Origin: Mucilaginibacter tolerans | Lineage (GTDB): Bacteria; Bacteroidota; Bacteroidia; Sphingobacteriales; Sphingobacteriaceae | Assembly (NCBI RefSeq): GCF_030519375.1 | Contig: NZ_JAUMKB010000007.1 | Coordinates: 1-64,000 of the forward strand | DNA length: 64,000 nucleotides | Direction: 5' to 3' | Part shown: positions 1 through 7,942 of the stretch, one piece after another | Numbering within the stretch: the stretch's first letter is position 1 | How the letters are laid out: every line of letters starts with the position of its first letter | The notes under the pieces: generated by a model | The model's input: the letters and a program-made list of their open reading frames with translations, nothing else | What the model was told of the DNA's origin: nothing | Databases searched by the model: none | Program-made: the position numbers and the translations under genes

Positions 1-38
1 GGCACTCTTTTTTGATTTAATTTTCTCTGTTTCCATTT

Positions 39-65
39 GTTGACTGAATTTTAGTCAACTTTTCT
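39..65 (+). terminator. Probable terminator of an upstream gene outside the window
   Basis: A perfect 7-bp inverted repeat (GTTGACT at 39-45, AGTCAAC at 53-59, 7-nt loop) is followed by TTTTCTT. The stem is low in GC, so termination may be weak. No coding region is visible in bases 1-121, so this is read as the 3' region of a gene that ends before the window. Confidence 0.45.
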
Positions 66-87
66 TAGGACGAGACATAATAAACTT

Positions 88-121
88 AAAGCCTCAGTGT
101 AAACAACATTGAGGCTTTTTT
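88..121 (+). terminator. Rho-independent terminator
   Basis: Arms 88-100 and 106-118 form a 13-bp stem with one G-T pair and a 5-nt loop. The stem core is GCCTCA/TGAGGC, followed by a T run to 121. It lies just after the weaker hairpin at 39-59 and before the lipoprotein gene, so transcription from the left probably stops here. Confidence 0.8.
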
Positions 122-193
122 ATGGAATTGCCTTTTTTGGGGCAGGAATTATTATTAACTTACACAACAAAATCTAAATCTTATCATAAGAAT

Positions 194-1207
194 ATGAAAA
201 AACTATTACTTCTGTCAATGCTTTTTCTAAGCACCGGTGTATTGGTGTCATCATGCGTCAAGGATGTAAAAACTGAACCAGATCATTCGGTGCAGATAAC
301 TTTTGACAAGGCAACCATTGCAGCCGGTACAACCAAACAATTGGTTTGCAAAAACTATTCAGGTTCCGATCTTATCTGGACTTATTCCGATTCAACCGTT
401 GCTGCTGTAAATGTTACCGGCATGATAACCGCTTACAAGCCGGGTACCACTACAATTAACGTTAAAAGTAAGGCCTACCCAGTTTCGGCTACCTGTGTTG
501 TTACTATAGTGCAGGCAAATGCAACTGATGTTGGTGTAGGCGCCGACGGTACTGTATATGTTGTTGGTAACGATAGCGTCTCTGCCACAGGCGGTTACGG
601 TATTTATAAATGGATTAATGGTGGCCTTCATAAGCTGCCCGACTGTGCGGCTGTCAGGGTGGCTGTTTCACCACAAGGTGTGCCATGGGTGGTAAACAAA
701 TCGAATCTGATATTCCGATATAATGGCACAACATGGGATCAAATGCCGGGTACGGCTACCGATATAGGAATTGGTAAAGATGGGTCGGTATTTATCATAG
801 GAACCCAATTTGCTAGTGTTACAGGCGGAAACATTATTCAGAAATGGAATGGCTCAGGCTGGGATACCATGCCAGATTGTGCAGGTGTTCACATTGCAGT
901 TGACCCAACTGGTACGCCATGGGTAGTTAATAAATCAAATATTGTTTTCCAATATGGTGGTACTTACTTGTGGAACCCAATTTACGGAATTGACGGTAAT
1001 GACATTGGCATAGGTGCGGATGGGTCTGTGTTTGTAACAGGAAAGGATTCTACTTTGGCTACATATAATCCACCTGTATATAAACTGGAGGGTGGCTCAA
1101 CATGGACCCCGGTACCAAGCATTTCAGGTATCAGTATATCTGTTGACCCTAACGGCAAACCATGGTATATCGATAAACAGGATGTATTACATTTCCCGGC
1201 TAACTAA
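194..1207 (+). CDS. Lipoprotein with Big2-like domain and tectonin-like repeats
   Basis: Predicted surface or periplasmic lipoprotein of 337 residues; substrate unknown. The ATG at 194 was chosen because it begins a lipoprotein signal (MKKLLLLSMLFLSTG) with lipobox VSSC and Cys21. The open frame extends upstream to 122, but that start would put 24 extra residues before the signal and lies against the terminator. Residues about 30-105 resemble a bacterial Ig-like group 2 (Big2) domain (ITFDKATIAAGTTKQL, later GTTTINVKS). The rest holds at least three repeats of the type DIGIGxDGSVFxxG, each followed by W and PWVVNKSN, which is the pattern of tectonin/TECPR beta-propeller blades. Hairpin terminators lie on both sides, so it is probably transcribed alone. 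The ligand cannot be read from the sequence; tectonins in other organisms bind glycans. Confidence 0.8.
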   Translation: MKKLLLLSMLFLSTGVLVSSCVKDVKTEPDHSVQITFDKATIAAGTTKQLVCKNYSGSDLIWTYSDSTVAAVNVTGMITAYKPGTTTINVKSKAYPVSATCVVTIVQANATDVGVGADGTVYVVGNDSVSATGGYGIYKWINGGLHKLPDCAAVRVAVSPQGVPWVVNKSNLIFRYNGTTWDQMPGTATDIGIGKDGSVFIIGTQFASVTGGNIIQKWNGSGWDTMPDCAGVHIAVDPTGTPWVVNKSNIVFQYGGTYLWNPIYGIDGNDIGIGADGSVFVTGKDSTLATYNPPVYKLEGGSTWTPVPSISGISISVDPNGKPWYIDKQDVLHFPAN

Positions 1208-1229
1208 TCGGTAATTGTCGTTTTACACA

Positions 1230-1267
1230 AAAGCTAAACCCGGAGAATACCGGGTTTAGCTTTTTTT
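1230..1267 (+). terminator. Rho-independent terminator after the tectonin lipoprotein gene
   Basis: Perfect 14-bp arms at 1230-1243 and 1250-1263 (core GCTAAACCCGG) with a 6-nt loop, followed by a T run. The flippase gene begins only 21 bases later, and a box TACCTTTA (7 of 8 to TAnnTTTG) follows the T run, so the glycan cluster probably has its own promoter there. Confidence 0.88.
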
Positions 1268-1287
1268 ATACCTTTACCATCTAAACT

Positions 1288-2604
1288 ATGCGTATACCAG
1301 GTATCCCGGGATTTGATCAGGAAGCACTCGAAAAGTATTTTAAAAATACGGGTGCATTATTTATTGGCCGCGTTGGGAGTCTGGTTATTAAGATGGTCGT
1401 CGGCATCAGCGTAGCCAATTACCTGGGCAGGGGTAATAATGGTATCCTTTCCGGCGGTACAGTTTATATCTATTTTTTTTCGGCGATAGCGACCCTTGGT
1501 CTTGATCAGTTCATTATTAAAGAGCTGCACGCTTTCCCTGAAAATCGCGATCAGATATTGGGCACATCTTTCTGGATGAAGGTGTTTGCGGGCCTTTGTT
1601 GCGTACCTCTAATTTGGCTGGCCTTTCATATCTATCCTGCAAAAGGTACGCCGTACCATTATGTACTGATTTTTTCTCTAATAGGGATAGTACAATCCTT
1701 TACTGTCATTGAATCTTATTTCCAGTCGGAGATACAATCTAAATATATTATGCAGGTGCAAATTACCGGTAACCTGGTATCGGCCGCCGTTAAGCTTGGA
1801 TTGATCTTTTTACAAATGCCACTCATTTGGTTCGTGTATGCCTATACTTTCGATTTCCTATTGATTTCTGCAGGCGATTATTTTACTTATCAGCGTAAGG
1901 GTCGAAGCATTTTTAATTGGTCCTATAATTCAACATTAGCAAAAAAACTGCTGGGCTATTCGTGGCCATTGATTATCTCAGGCATAATGGTGGCATTGTA
2001 TATGAAGATCGACCAGATCATGCTCCAAAACATGGTAGGGGTAAAAGAATCGGGTGCCTATGCTACTGTAGCATCGCTAAGTGAGGCATGGAATTTTGTT
2101 CCGTCGGTGATCGTCACTTCGCTATTTCCGGCTATACTAAATGCCCGACGGGATGACTTGGACAGATATAAAAAAAGGATACAACATTTATACGATCTGA
2201 TGGTTTACCTCAGTGTGCCTGTTGCAATAGTAATTACATTTGCATCGCCGCTGATCTACAAATTATTTAAACCCGAATATGCTTATGCCGCTCCGGTGCT
2301 TTCAGTGCATATCTGGTCGGGAGTGTTTGTGTTTTTAGGTGCAGCAAGCGGGCAATATTTGATCGCTGAAAACTTAAACAAGCTGACATTTATACGCACC
2401 GGTTTTGGCGCGATAGTGAATATAGGTCTTAACTTGGTATTGATACCAAAAATGGGAATGATGGGTGCAGCAATAGCTACACTAGCTGCATATGCCAGTG
2501 CCACATTTTTTATGCTGGCGATACCGAAAGTTACCGGCCAGGGGTTGATGATGTTAAAGTCATTATTTTTAATTTCGTTGTTTCAAAAAATTAGTAAACA
2601 TTGA
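1288..2604 (+). CDS. Wzx-like oligosaccharide flippase (polysaccharide biosynthesis protein)
   Basis: Integral membrane protein of 438 residues in the MOP/PST flippase superfamily, which moves lipid-linked oligosaccharides across the inner membrane. Long hydrophobic segments run through the whole length. The N-terminal stretch with NTGALFIGRVGSLVIKMVVG and the central LGYSWPLIISGIMVALYMKI followed by DQIMLQNM are typical of the family, where a charged DQ lies in the middle helices. It is first in a tight run of glycan genes: its TGA overlaps the TTG start of the next gene at 2601-2604. The substrate is unknown. A second, unrelated flippase-like gene lies at 43819-45342. No Wzy polymerase is recognisable nearby. 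Confidence 0.85.
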   Translation: MRIPGIPGFDQEALEKYFKNTGALFIGRVGSLVIKMVVGISVANYLGRGNNGILSGGTVYIYFFSAIATLGLDQFIIKELHAFPENRDQILGTSFWMKVFAGLCCVPLIWLAFHIYPAKGTPYHYVLIFSLIGIVQSFTVIESYFQSEIQSKYIMQVQITGNLVSAAVKLGLIFLQMPLIWFVYAYTFDFLLISAGDYFTYQRKGRSIFNWSYNSTLAKKLLGYSWPLIISGIMVALYMKIDQIMLQNMVGVKESGAYATVASLSEAWNFVPSVIVTSLFPAILNARRDDLDRYKKRIQHLYDLMVYLSVPVAIVITFASPLIYKLFKPEYAYAAPVLSVHIWSGVFVFLGAASGQYLIAENLNKLTFIRTGFGAIVNIGLNLVLIPKMGMMGAAIATLAAYASATFFMLAIPKVTGQGLMMLKSLFLISLFQKISKH

Positions 2605-3248
2605 GCAAAATTTCATCATTGCTGCAGCTTCTAACTCAGCCTAAACGACTAAAAGCGTTATTGTCATTTAATCATAAAGGATATCTGAAGGATATTGGTT
2701 GGTTCAAAGCATTTGATACCAGGTCGCCGGTGGACGAGTTTGGCGATCCTATTCCTTGGGTAACTTATTCCTTTATAGATTTTATAAGAGGAAGACTGAA
2801 TAAGCAACACGCTATTTTTGAATTCGGTTCGGGCAATTCTACGTTCTTTTACGCGAAATATGCCGGCATTGTCGTTTCTGTAGAACATGATAAAGGGTGG
2901 TATGATAAAATAGTAAGCAAAAAGCCTGAAAACTCGGAGATGATCTTTAGCGAGTTAATACGTGGCGGCGACTATTCTAATATGCCGGTTAAACTTGCTG
3001 AAAAATTTGACATCATCATAGTGGATGGACGTGACAGAGTGAATTGTGCCACACGCGCGGTTGATGCTTTATCGCCAAATGGGGTTATCGTATTGGATGA
3101 CTCTGAAAGAGAGAATTATAAACCTGCAATCGACTTTTTAGTGAAAAATGGTTTTAAACATATTCCATTTAGCGGGATATCGCCGGGTTTATTTTATCTT
3201 AAATCAACTTCGGTGTTTTATAAGGATGATAATTGTTTGGGGATCTGA
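2601..3248 (+). CDS. Class I SAM-dependent methyltransferase-like protein
   Basis: Cytoplasmic protein of 215 residues. Residues 72-80 (IFEFGSGNS) match the glycine-rich SAM-binding motif I. An acidic residue follows at the next strand (VVSVEHDKGW), and IIIVDGRDRVNCA is the equivalent of motif II. The C-terminal strand contains VIVLDDSER. The start is a TTG at 2601 that overlaps the flippase stop codon (ATTGA); there is no internal ATG before the fold begins, so TTG is the best choice. Its position between a flippase and glycosyltransferases suggests methylation of a sugar or lipid-linked glycan, but the acceptor is unknown. Confidence 0.75.
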   Translation: MSKISSLLQLLTQPKRLKALLSFNHKGYLKDIGWFKAFDTRSPVDEFGDPIPWVTYSFIDFIRGRLNKQHAIFEFGSGNSTFFYAKYAGIVVSVEHDKGWYDKIVSKKPENSEMIFSELIRGGDYSNMPVKLAEKFDIIIVDGRDRVNCATRAVDALSPNGVIVLDDSERENYKPAIDFLVKNGFKHIPFSGISPGLFYLKSTSVFYKDDNCLGI

Positions 3249-3250
3249 TT

Positions 3251-4024
3251 ATGGCAGCAGAGATCATAAGCGATAACATTAAAGCAGCATACGACGAGTT
3301 CTATCAAAAGCACGATGAAGCCTGGCGCATGCTGGGCGCTAAATATAAGGCGCAGCATATTCTTGATGTTTGTAAAGGACATTCTTTCAAAAATGTATTG
3401 GAAGTTGGGGCTGGTGACGGAAGTATATTGAAAATATTAGCCGATCAGAATTTTGCGCCAGAATATCACGCGGTAGAAATATCGGAGAGCGGCGTTGAAC
3501 ACATCAAGATCCGGAATATTGCTAATCTCAAATCAGTACAGGTCTTTGATGGGTATCATTTGCCTTATGCCGACGATAGCTTTGATCTGATTATTTTATC
3601 ACACGTATTGGAGCATGTAGAACACGAGCGATTATTGTTACGTGAATTAAAACGGGTGGCTAAATATTTTGTTATTGAAGTGCCTCGCGATTATAAAGCA
3701 GGTGTAGATAACCGGATAAAACATTTCCTGGCCTATGGGCATATTAATGTATATACCCCTACATCGCTACGTTATTTGCTGAAGACCGAAGGGTTTGAAA
3801 TAGAAGCCGACCTGGCGTCGATGATTGAGCCTGAGGTGACTAAATTTAATACTTATATTAACCAAAAGAAGCCAAAGAACTTCGTTACCGATTTGAAGAT
3901 CAATTCGGAATATATAGTAAAGAAGAGATTGGCAAACCTGTTTGGTAAAAAAGCAAGCGAAAAACTCGCAAATGCTTACACTGTGCTTTGCAAAAAAGCA
4001 GGTCACCAGGTAGAAATATTCTAA
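3251..4024 (+). CDS. SAM-dependent methyltransferase (methyltransf_11 type)
   Basis: Cytoplasmic enzyme of 257 residues. Motif I is VLEVGAGDGSIL at residues 49-60. FDLIILSHVLEHVEH near residue 115 is the post-motif II signature of the UbiE/COQ5-like Methyltransf_11 family. An in-frame TTG at 3233 would add six residues and overlap the previous gene, but the ATG at 3251, two bases after that gene's TGA, is preferred. It is the second of three methyltransferases in this glycan cluster. The acceptor is unknown; modification of a nascent exopolysaccharide or O-antigen is inferred from context only. Confidence 0.8.
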   Translation: MAAEIISDNIKAAYDEFYQKHDEAWRMLGAKYKAQHILDVCKGHSFKNVLEVGAGDGSILKILADQNFAPEYHAVEISESGVEHIKIRNIANLKSVQVFDGYHLPYADDSFDLIILSHVLEHVEHERLLLRELKRVAKYFVIEVPRDYKAGVDNRIKHFLAYGHINVYTPTSLRYLLKTEGFEIEADLASMIEPEVTKFNTYINQKKPKNFVTDLKINSEYIVKKRLANLFGKKASEKLANAYTVLCKKAGHQVEIF

Positions 4025-4033
4025 TTCGTCACA

Positions 4034-4951
4034 ATGCAGAACCTTGCGCCCATCGCCTTATTTGTTTATAACCGGCCTGAACATACGCGCCGCACCATTA
4101 GTTATTTGCAAAAAAATCTGCTGGCGGAAGAGTCGCGTTTATTCATTTTTTCCGATGGACCAGCAACTGATGCCGATAAGGCAAAAGTGGATGAAGTGCG
4201 TCAACTTGCTAAAGAGGTAACAGGCTTCAAATCGGTAAAAGTGATCGCCAGAAAAGAAAACCTCGGTTTAGCTAATTCCATTATCAGCGGGGTAACCAAA
4301 CTGGTAAATGAATACGACAAAGTAATTGTTTTTGAGGATGACCTGCTGTCATCGCCTTATACATTGCAGTATTTTAACGAAGCACTTAAACGGTATGCTG
4401 ACGAGGATAAGGTGATGCACATCGGCGCATATATGTACGATTTGAAAGAAAAAGATTTGCCTGAAACTTTTTTTTACCGCGCCGCAACCAGTTGGGGATG
4501 GGCAACCTGGGCACGCGCCTGGAAGCATTTTGAACCTGATATTGATACGCTGACAGAGCAATTCAGCAAACCCAGCATTCTGCGGTTTTCAATAGAAGGC
4601 ACCATGAATTTCTGGAAGCAGATGCGCGAATTCAAGGCCGGCAAAAACAACTCATGGGCCATACGCTGGTATGCATCGATTTTTCTCAAGGATGGCTTAA
4701 CACTAAATCCAACACAGTCGCTTATCAATAATATAGGGCATGACGGCAGTGGTACCCATTCCAATGCGGAAACTACTTATCAGGTTCAGATAGCTCGAAC
4801 GCCCATCACAAAATTCCCGGAGGTAATAAAAGAGAACCCGGAAGTTTACCAGGTGATCAAACACTTCCTCAAAAATCGTAAAGGAAATTTACTGCAAAGG
4901 GGCTTGCGCTTTATTCAGAAATTGCAGAGCCGGTACCCGGTAAAAAAATAA
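4034..4951 (+). CDS. Glycosyltransferase, GT-A fold (family 2-like)
   Basis: Predicted cytoplasmic or membrane-associated sugar transferase of 305 residues. The N-terminus (IALFVYNRPEHTRRTISYL) is the nucleotide-binding start of a group of GT-A enzymes that use the phrase VYNRPEHT. Residues 101-103 (EDD in VIVFEDDLLSSPYTL) give a DxD-like metal site. Trp-rich SWGWATWARAWKHF is also characteristic of this group. It follows the preceding methyltransferase by 9 bases. Its TAA directly abuts the stop codon of the convergent methyltransferase gene (TAATTA, 4949-4954), leaving no room for a terminator. Confidence 0.8.
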   Translation: MQNLAPIALFVYNRPEHTRRTISYLQKNLLAEESRLFIFSDGPATDADKAKVDEVRQLAKEVTGFKSVKVIARKENLGLANSIISGVTKLVNEYDKVIVFEDDLLSSPYTLQYFNEALKRYADEDKVMHIGAYMYDLKEKDLPETFFYRAATSWGWATWARAWKHFEPDIDTLTEQFSKPSILRFSIEGTMNFWKQMREFKAGKNNSWAIRWYASIFLKDGLTLNPTQSLINNIGHDGSGTHSNAETTYQVQIARTPITKFPEVIKENPEVYQVIKHFLKNRKGNLLQRGLRFIQKLQSRYPVKK

Positions 4952-5698
4952 TTACCTGGTTCCTTTGACTACAATGTAAGGCGAGAGCGACTTGCTTTCG
5001 ATCGGAACGATCTTAGTGGCTATTTTCCCGGCAAGCCATAGCACCTTAATAAATAACCTGGTCATTACGCTTTGCTGATCCCGGTTTTCGAGCCAGATGG
5101 AGAATTTGCCGTAATATCGGGCCTCTACTTTTTTGAGCCCTAACTTGCCGCAGTATTCAGCCAGCATTTCAGGATTCATACTATTGATGTTGTGCTTTTC
5201 GTAATTATCCATATCATACCTACGCTGCACCCAACCGTTGATGCCAGTAAAATTGGGCAGTGTAATGAATAGGGTGCCGCCCGGTTTCAGGAATAATAAA
5301 TGATGGGCAATGACATCTTTTGTATCATGAAAATGCTCAATCAGACCGCAAGAAAGCACCAGGTCGTACTGTTTTTTTGGCTGATAATTAAACAAATCGC
5401 CTTCTATTACGTCAACATCATTTTCTGTAAGATTATTAGCGGTAAGTACTTTTTTTAAGGTTGGTCCATGAACATAAAAGTCAAATAAGGTAGTTTCTAA
5501 GCCAAAATATTTTTTCAGAAAAATGGCATAATACCCTGGGAAGCCACCCAACTCAATTGCTGATAAAGGTTTGTTTTCGTCCGCAATTTGTTTTAAAAGT
5601 TTGTGGAAGGTATGATTAGAGGGGACTGTAAAAGCCAAATCTTTTTTTGATTCCCAGTAATTGGCCCAAAATGCTTTGTCGGTGAGTTCGTTCTCCAT
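4952..5698 (-). CDS. SAM-dependent methyltransferase
   Basis: Predicted cytoplasmic enzyme of 248 residues, transcribed against its glycan-cluster neighbours. AIELGGFPGYYAIFL is SAM motif I, VDVIEGDLF the second-strand region, and YDLVLSCGLIEHFHD the post-motif region with the IEH typical of Methyltransf_11/25-type enzymes. The frame can be extended to a TTG at 5728, but the ATG at 5698 (MENELTDKAFW) is the natural start. It is divergent from the glycosyltransferase at 5778 and converges base-to-base on the gene ending at 4951. The acceptor is unknown; glycan modification is inferred from context. Confidence 0.78.
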   Translation of the reverse strand: MENELTDKAFWANYWESKKDLAFTVPSNHTFHKLLKQIADENKPLSAIELGGFPGYYAIFLKKYFGLETTLFDFYVHGPTLKKVLTANNLTENDVDVIEGDLFNYQPKKQYDLVLSCGLIEHFHDTKDVIAHHLLFLKPGGTLFITLPNFTGINGWVQRRYDMDNYEKHNINSMNPEMLAEYCGKLGLKKVEARYYGKFSIWLENRDQQSVMTRLFIKVLWLAGKIATKIVPIESKSLSPYIVVKGTR

Positions 5699-5765
5699 TA
5701 GGATTGCAAAAAAAACACTTTTTCCCAAATAACGGTCAAAAGCTTTAACAGGTATTTAAATAATG

Positions 5766-5773
5766 TATTTTTG
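5766..5773 (+). promoter_or_regulatory. Bacteroidota -7 box (TAnnTTTG) 4 nt before a start codon
   Basis: TATTTTTG is an exact match to TAnnTTTG. Only 4 bases separate it from the ATG at 5778, so the transcript would begin at or about one base before the start codon. No convincing -33 TTG element is seen at the expected spacing. Confidence 0.5.
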
Positions 5774-5777
5774 AAGC

Positions 5778-7049
5778 ATGCTAAAAGTAGTGCATCTAAA
5801 CACTTACGATGGTAACGGAGGCGCAGGACGGGCCTGTATGCGACTTAACCGTGCACTATTAAGCCAAAATATTGATTCTAAAATTATTGTACACTACAAA
5901 TTCGGAAAAAATCCGGAGATAGGTGACTTTAATACGAATTTGATGCAAAAAGCCTGGACAGCGGCTACTATTCTGCTGGAAAGAGTATGGGCGAAGCGCT
6001 ATCTGAAGGTCATAAAAACACCTTTTTCATTTACCTGGTTCGGGCGCTCAGTGATCCATCACCCGGATGTGAAAAATGCGGATATTATCCACCTGCATTG
6101 GGTAAATCATGGATTTTTAAACCCCAGGCACATAGCGGAAATAGCAAAGCTTAACAAACCAGTGGTATGGACCTTCCATGATAGCAATGCTTTTACCGGG
6201 GGCTGCCATGTACGTTACACCTGCGATCATTTTGAGCGCAAATGTGGCGATTGCCCTTTATTAAAAAATACCTCACCTGATGATTATTCCAATCGCATCT
6301 GGAAACAAAAAAATAGCGCTTATCAAAAGTTGGGTTTTAATATCATCGCCCCAAGCAGCTGGATGCAGGTCTCGGTTGTCCGGAGCAGTTTGCTGAAAGA
6401 TAGATCGGTCAGCCAGATTCCAAATACACTGGAAACCGACAAATTTAAACCACAGGATAAAACAGCGGCCAAAAGAAAAGCAGGCTTGCCTGAAGATAAA
6501 TTTATTTTGCTAAGCGGATTTATGCCTTCACGTAAGGATATGCACAAGGGAACAAGCTACCTGCTGGAAAGCCTGGAATTATTAAAGGCAAGATTGGGTG
6601 AAAAGGCCGATCAGGCGGAGCTGGTAGTATTTGGAAATAGGGACGATAAAAATTTACCTGATTTTCCGTTCAAAACAACATTTTTGGGTAAGATAAGCAA
6701 TGATGAACATTTGGCGCTTTGCTACGCGGCAGCAGATGCATTTTTAATGCCATCCCTGGAAGATAATTTACCCTATACTGTAATGGAAAGCCTGTCCTGT
6801 GGTACGCCGGTGATCGCCTTCACGACGGGGGGCATTCCTGATATGGTAACACATGAAAAGAACGGTTACCTTGCGACTTACCGCTCGGCCGAAAGATTTG
6901 CCGATGGAATGGAATGGATGATCAATCATCCCGACAGGGGACAATTAAATAAAAATGCACGGCAAACAGTGATGGATAAATTTTCTGAGGCGATCATCGC
7001 GCAAAAGCATATTGATTTATATAAACAGCTGATAAAAGCATCCAATTAG
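5778..7049 (+). CDS. Glycosyltransferase family 4 (GT-B fold)
   Basis: Predicted retaining glycosyltransferase of 423 residues. The N-terminal domain begins VVHLNTYDGNGGAGRACMRL, the glycine-rich loop common in GT4 enzymes. It carries HLHWVNHGFLN and a cysteine cluster (GGCHVRYTC, then CGDCP), a known feature of a WcaC-like GT4 subgroup. The C-terminal nucleotide-sugar domain includes LVVFGNRD, ADAFLMPSLEDNLPYTVMES and SCGTPVIAFTTGGIPDMV, where the E of LEDN and the later E of VMES fit the EX7E motif. It is followed after 6 bases by a family 2 glycosyltransferase, so the two form an operon. The donor and acceptor sugars cannot be inferred. Confidence 0.87.
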   Translation: MLKVVHLNTYDGNGGAGRACMRLNRALLSQNIDSKIIVHYKFGKNPEIGDFNTNLMQKAWTAATILLERVWAKRYLKVIKTPFSFTWFGRSVIHHPDVKNADIIHLHWVNHGFLNPRHIAEIAKLNKPVVWTFHDSNAFTGGCHVRYTCDHFERKCGDCPLLKNTSPDDYSNRIWKQKNSAYQKLGFNIIAPSSWMQVSVVRSSLLKDRSVSQIPNTLETDKFKPQDKTAAKRKAGLPEDKFILLSGFMPSRKDMHKGTSYLLESLELLKARLGEKADQAELVVFGNRDDKNLPDFPFKTTFLGKISNDEHLALCYAAADAFLMPSLEDNLPYTVMESLSCGTPVIAFTTGGIPDMVTHEKNGYLATYRSAERFADGMEWMINHPDRGQLNKNARQTVMDKFSEAIIAQKHIDLYKQLIKASN

Positions 7050-7055
7050 CAATCT

Positions 7056-7805
7056 ATGTTTCAACCGAAGTTAAGTGTCATCACCGTTGTGTTTAATAAT
7101 GTCAGGGACATTGAGCGGACGATGCTTTCGGTTTTGAAACAGACATACACTAACATCGAATATATCGTTATTGATGGTCTTTCAAACGATGGTACATTAG
7201 ATATTATCCGCAAATACCGAGACCGTATTAAGCTGGTCAGCGAAAAGGATAATGGAATTTACGATGCCATGAACAAAGGCCTAAACATGTCTACCGGCGA
7301 TTATGTCCTGTTCATGAACTCGGGTGATGAAATCTACTCCGACGATACTGTAGAAAAGGTTTTCGCAACCACAGACGATGCTGATATCTACTATGGCGAA
7401 ACGGAGATGATCGATGATAATGGCAGAAGTCTGGGCCAGCGTCGTCATAAAGTACCTGAGAAATTTACCTGGCGAAGCTTCAAATATGGAATGAGTGTGA
7501 GTCACCAGGCTATTTATATCAAACGGTCGCTGACAGAAAGATACAGTATGCGCTATCATCTGAGCGCTGACATCGACTGGATCATCCGCGCAGCAAAAAA
7601 AGCGAGAAAGATCGCCAAAGTAGACGGTTATGTGGCTAAATACCTGGTAGGTGGAATGTCTAAAAAGCGGCACCGACAAAGCCTGGTAGAACGTTTTGCC
7701 ATCATGTCCCATTACTACGGACCGCTTCTAACTATATTCTATCATTTCGTGATTGCTTTTAACCTGGGCAAATATTGGTTAAAACATAAGAGGACAAACG
7801 ATTAA
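7056..7805 (+). CDS. Glycosyltransferase family 2 (WcaA-like)
   Basis: GT-A enzyme of 249 residues. The N-terminal signatures are all present: LSVITVVFNNVRDIERT, YIVIDGLSNDGTLDII, KDNGIYDAMNKGL and the metal-binding region FMNSGDE. The DIDWIIRAAK segment near residue 175 is the usual acidic base region of this subgroup. A hydrophobic stretch near the C-terminus (LLTIFYHFVIAFNLG) may associate with the membrane. It is the last gene of the left glycan cluster; a repeat (7816-7879) and a strong bidirectional terminator (7891-7926) follow. Confidence 0.87.
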   Translation: MFQPKLSVITVVFNNVRDIERTMLSVLKQTYTNIEYIVIDGLSNDGTLDIIRKYRDRIKLVSEKDNGIYDAMNKGLNMSTGDYVLFMNSGDEIYSDDTVEKVFATTDDADIYYGETEMIDDNGRSLGQRRHKVPEKFTWRSFKYGMSVSHQAIYIKRSLTERYSMRYHLSADIDWIIRAAKKARKIAKVDGYVAKYLVGGMSKKRHRQSLVERFAIMSHYYGPLLTIFYHFVIAFNLGKYWLKHKRTND

Positions 7806-7815
7806 TTGTAGATTA

Positions 7816-7879
7816 TGTCATTTCGAGCGATCGCTTCTCCGCGCCACTATTCCCGCCATATCCGCTTCTCGCAACGACA
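7816..7879. repeat. Imperfect inverted repeat of the TGTCATTTCGAG type
   Basis: TGTCATTTCGAG at 7816-7827 pairs with CTCGCAACGACA at 7868-7879 at 10 of 12 positions, with 40 bases between. The left arm is extended by the perfect palindrome GCGATCGC (7827-7834). I recall similar TGTCATTTCGAGCG hairpins as dispersed intergenic repeats in many Bacteroidota genomes, but no search was done. It lies between the 3' ends of two convergent genes, next to the terminator. Confidence 0.6.
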
Positions 7880-7890
7880 AAAAGGCTAAT

Positions 7891-7926
7891 AAAAAAAGCG
7901 GTGGATTTTACACTCACCGCTTTTTT
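7891..7926. terminator. Bidirectional rho-independent terminator
   Basis: A 12-bp stem (7892-7903 with 7915-7926, core GCGGTG/CACCGC) has an A run on its left and a T run on its right. It can therefore terminate the glycosyltransferase operon on the + strand and the yfhO-like gene on the - strand. Confidence 0.88.
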
Positions 7927-7942
7927 ATGTAATAAACTACTT

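Noticed and set aside
122..193. Upstream extension of the tectonin lipoprotein gene.
   Set aside because: It would put 24 residues before a clear lipoprotein signal and starts against a terminator T run.
7827..7834. GCGATCGC, the HIP1 palindrome known from cyanobacteria.
   Set aside because: A single copy within a different repeat; no sign of the genome-wide pattern seen in cyanobacteria.
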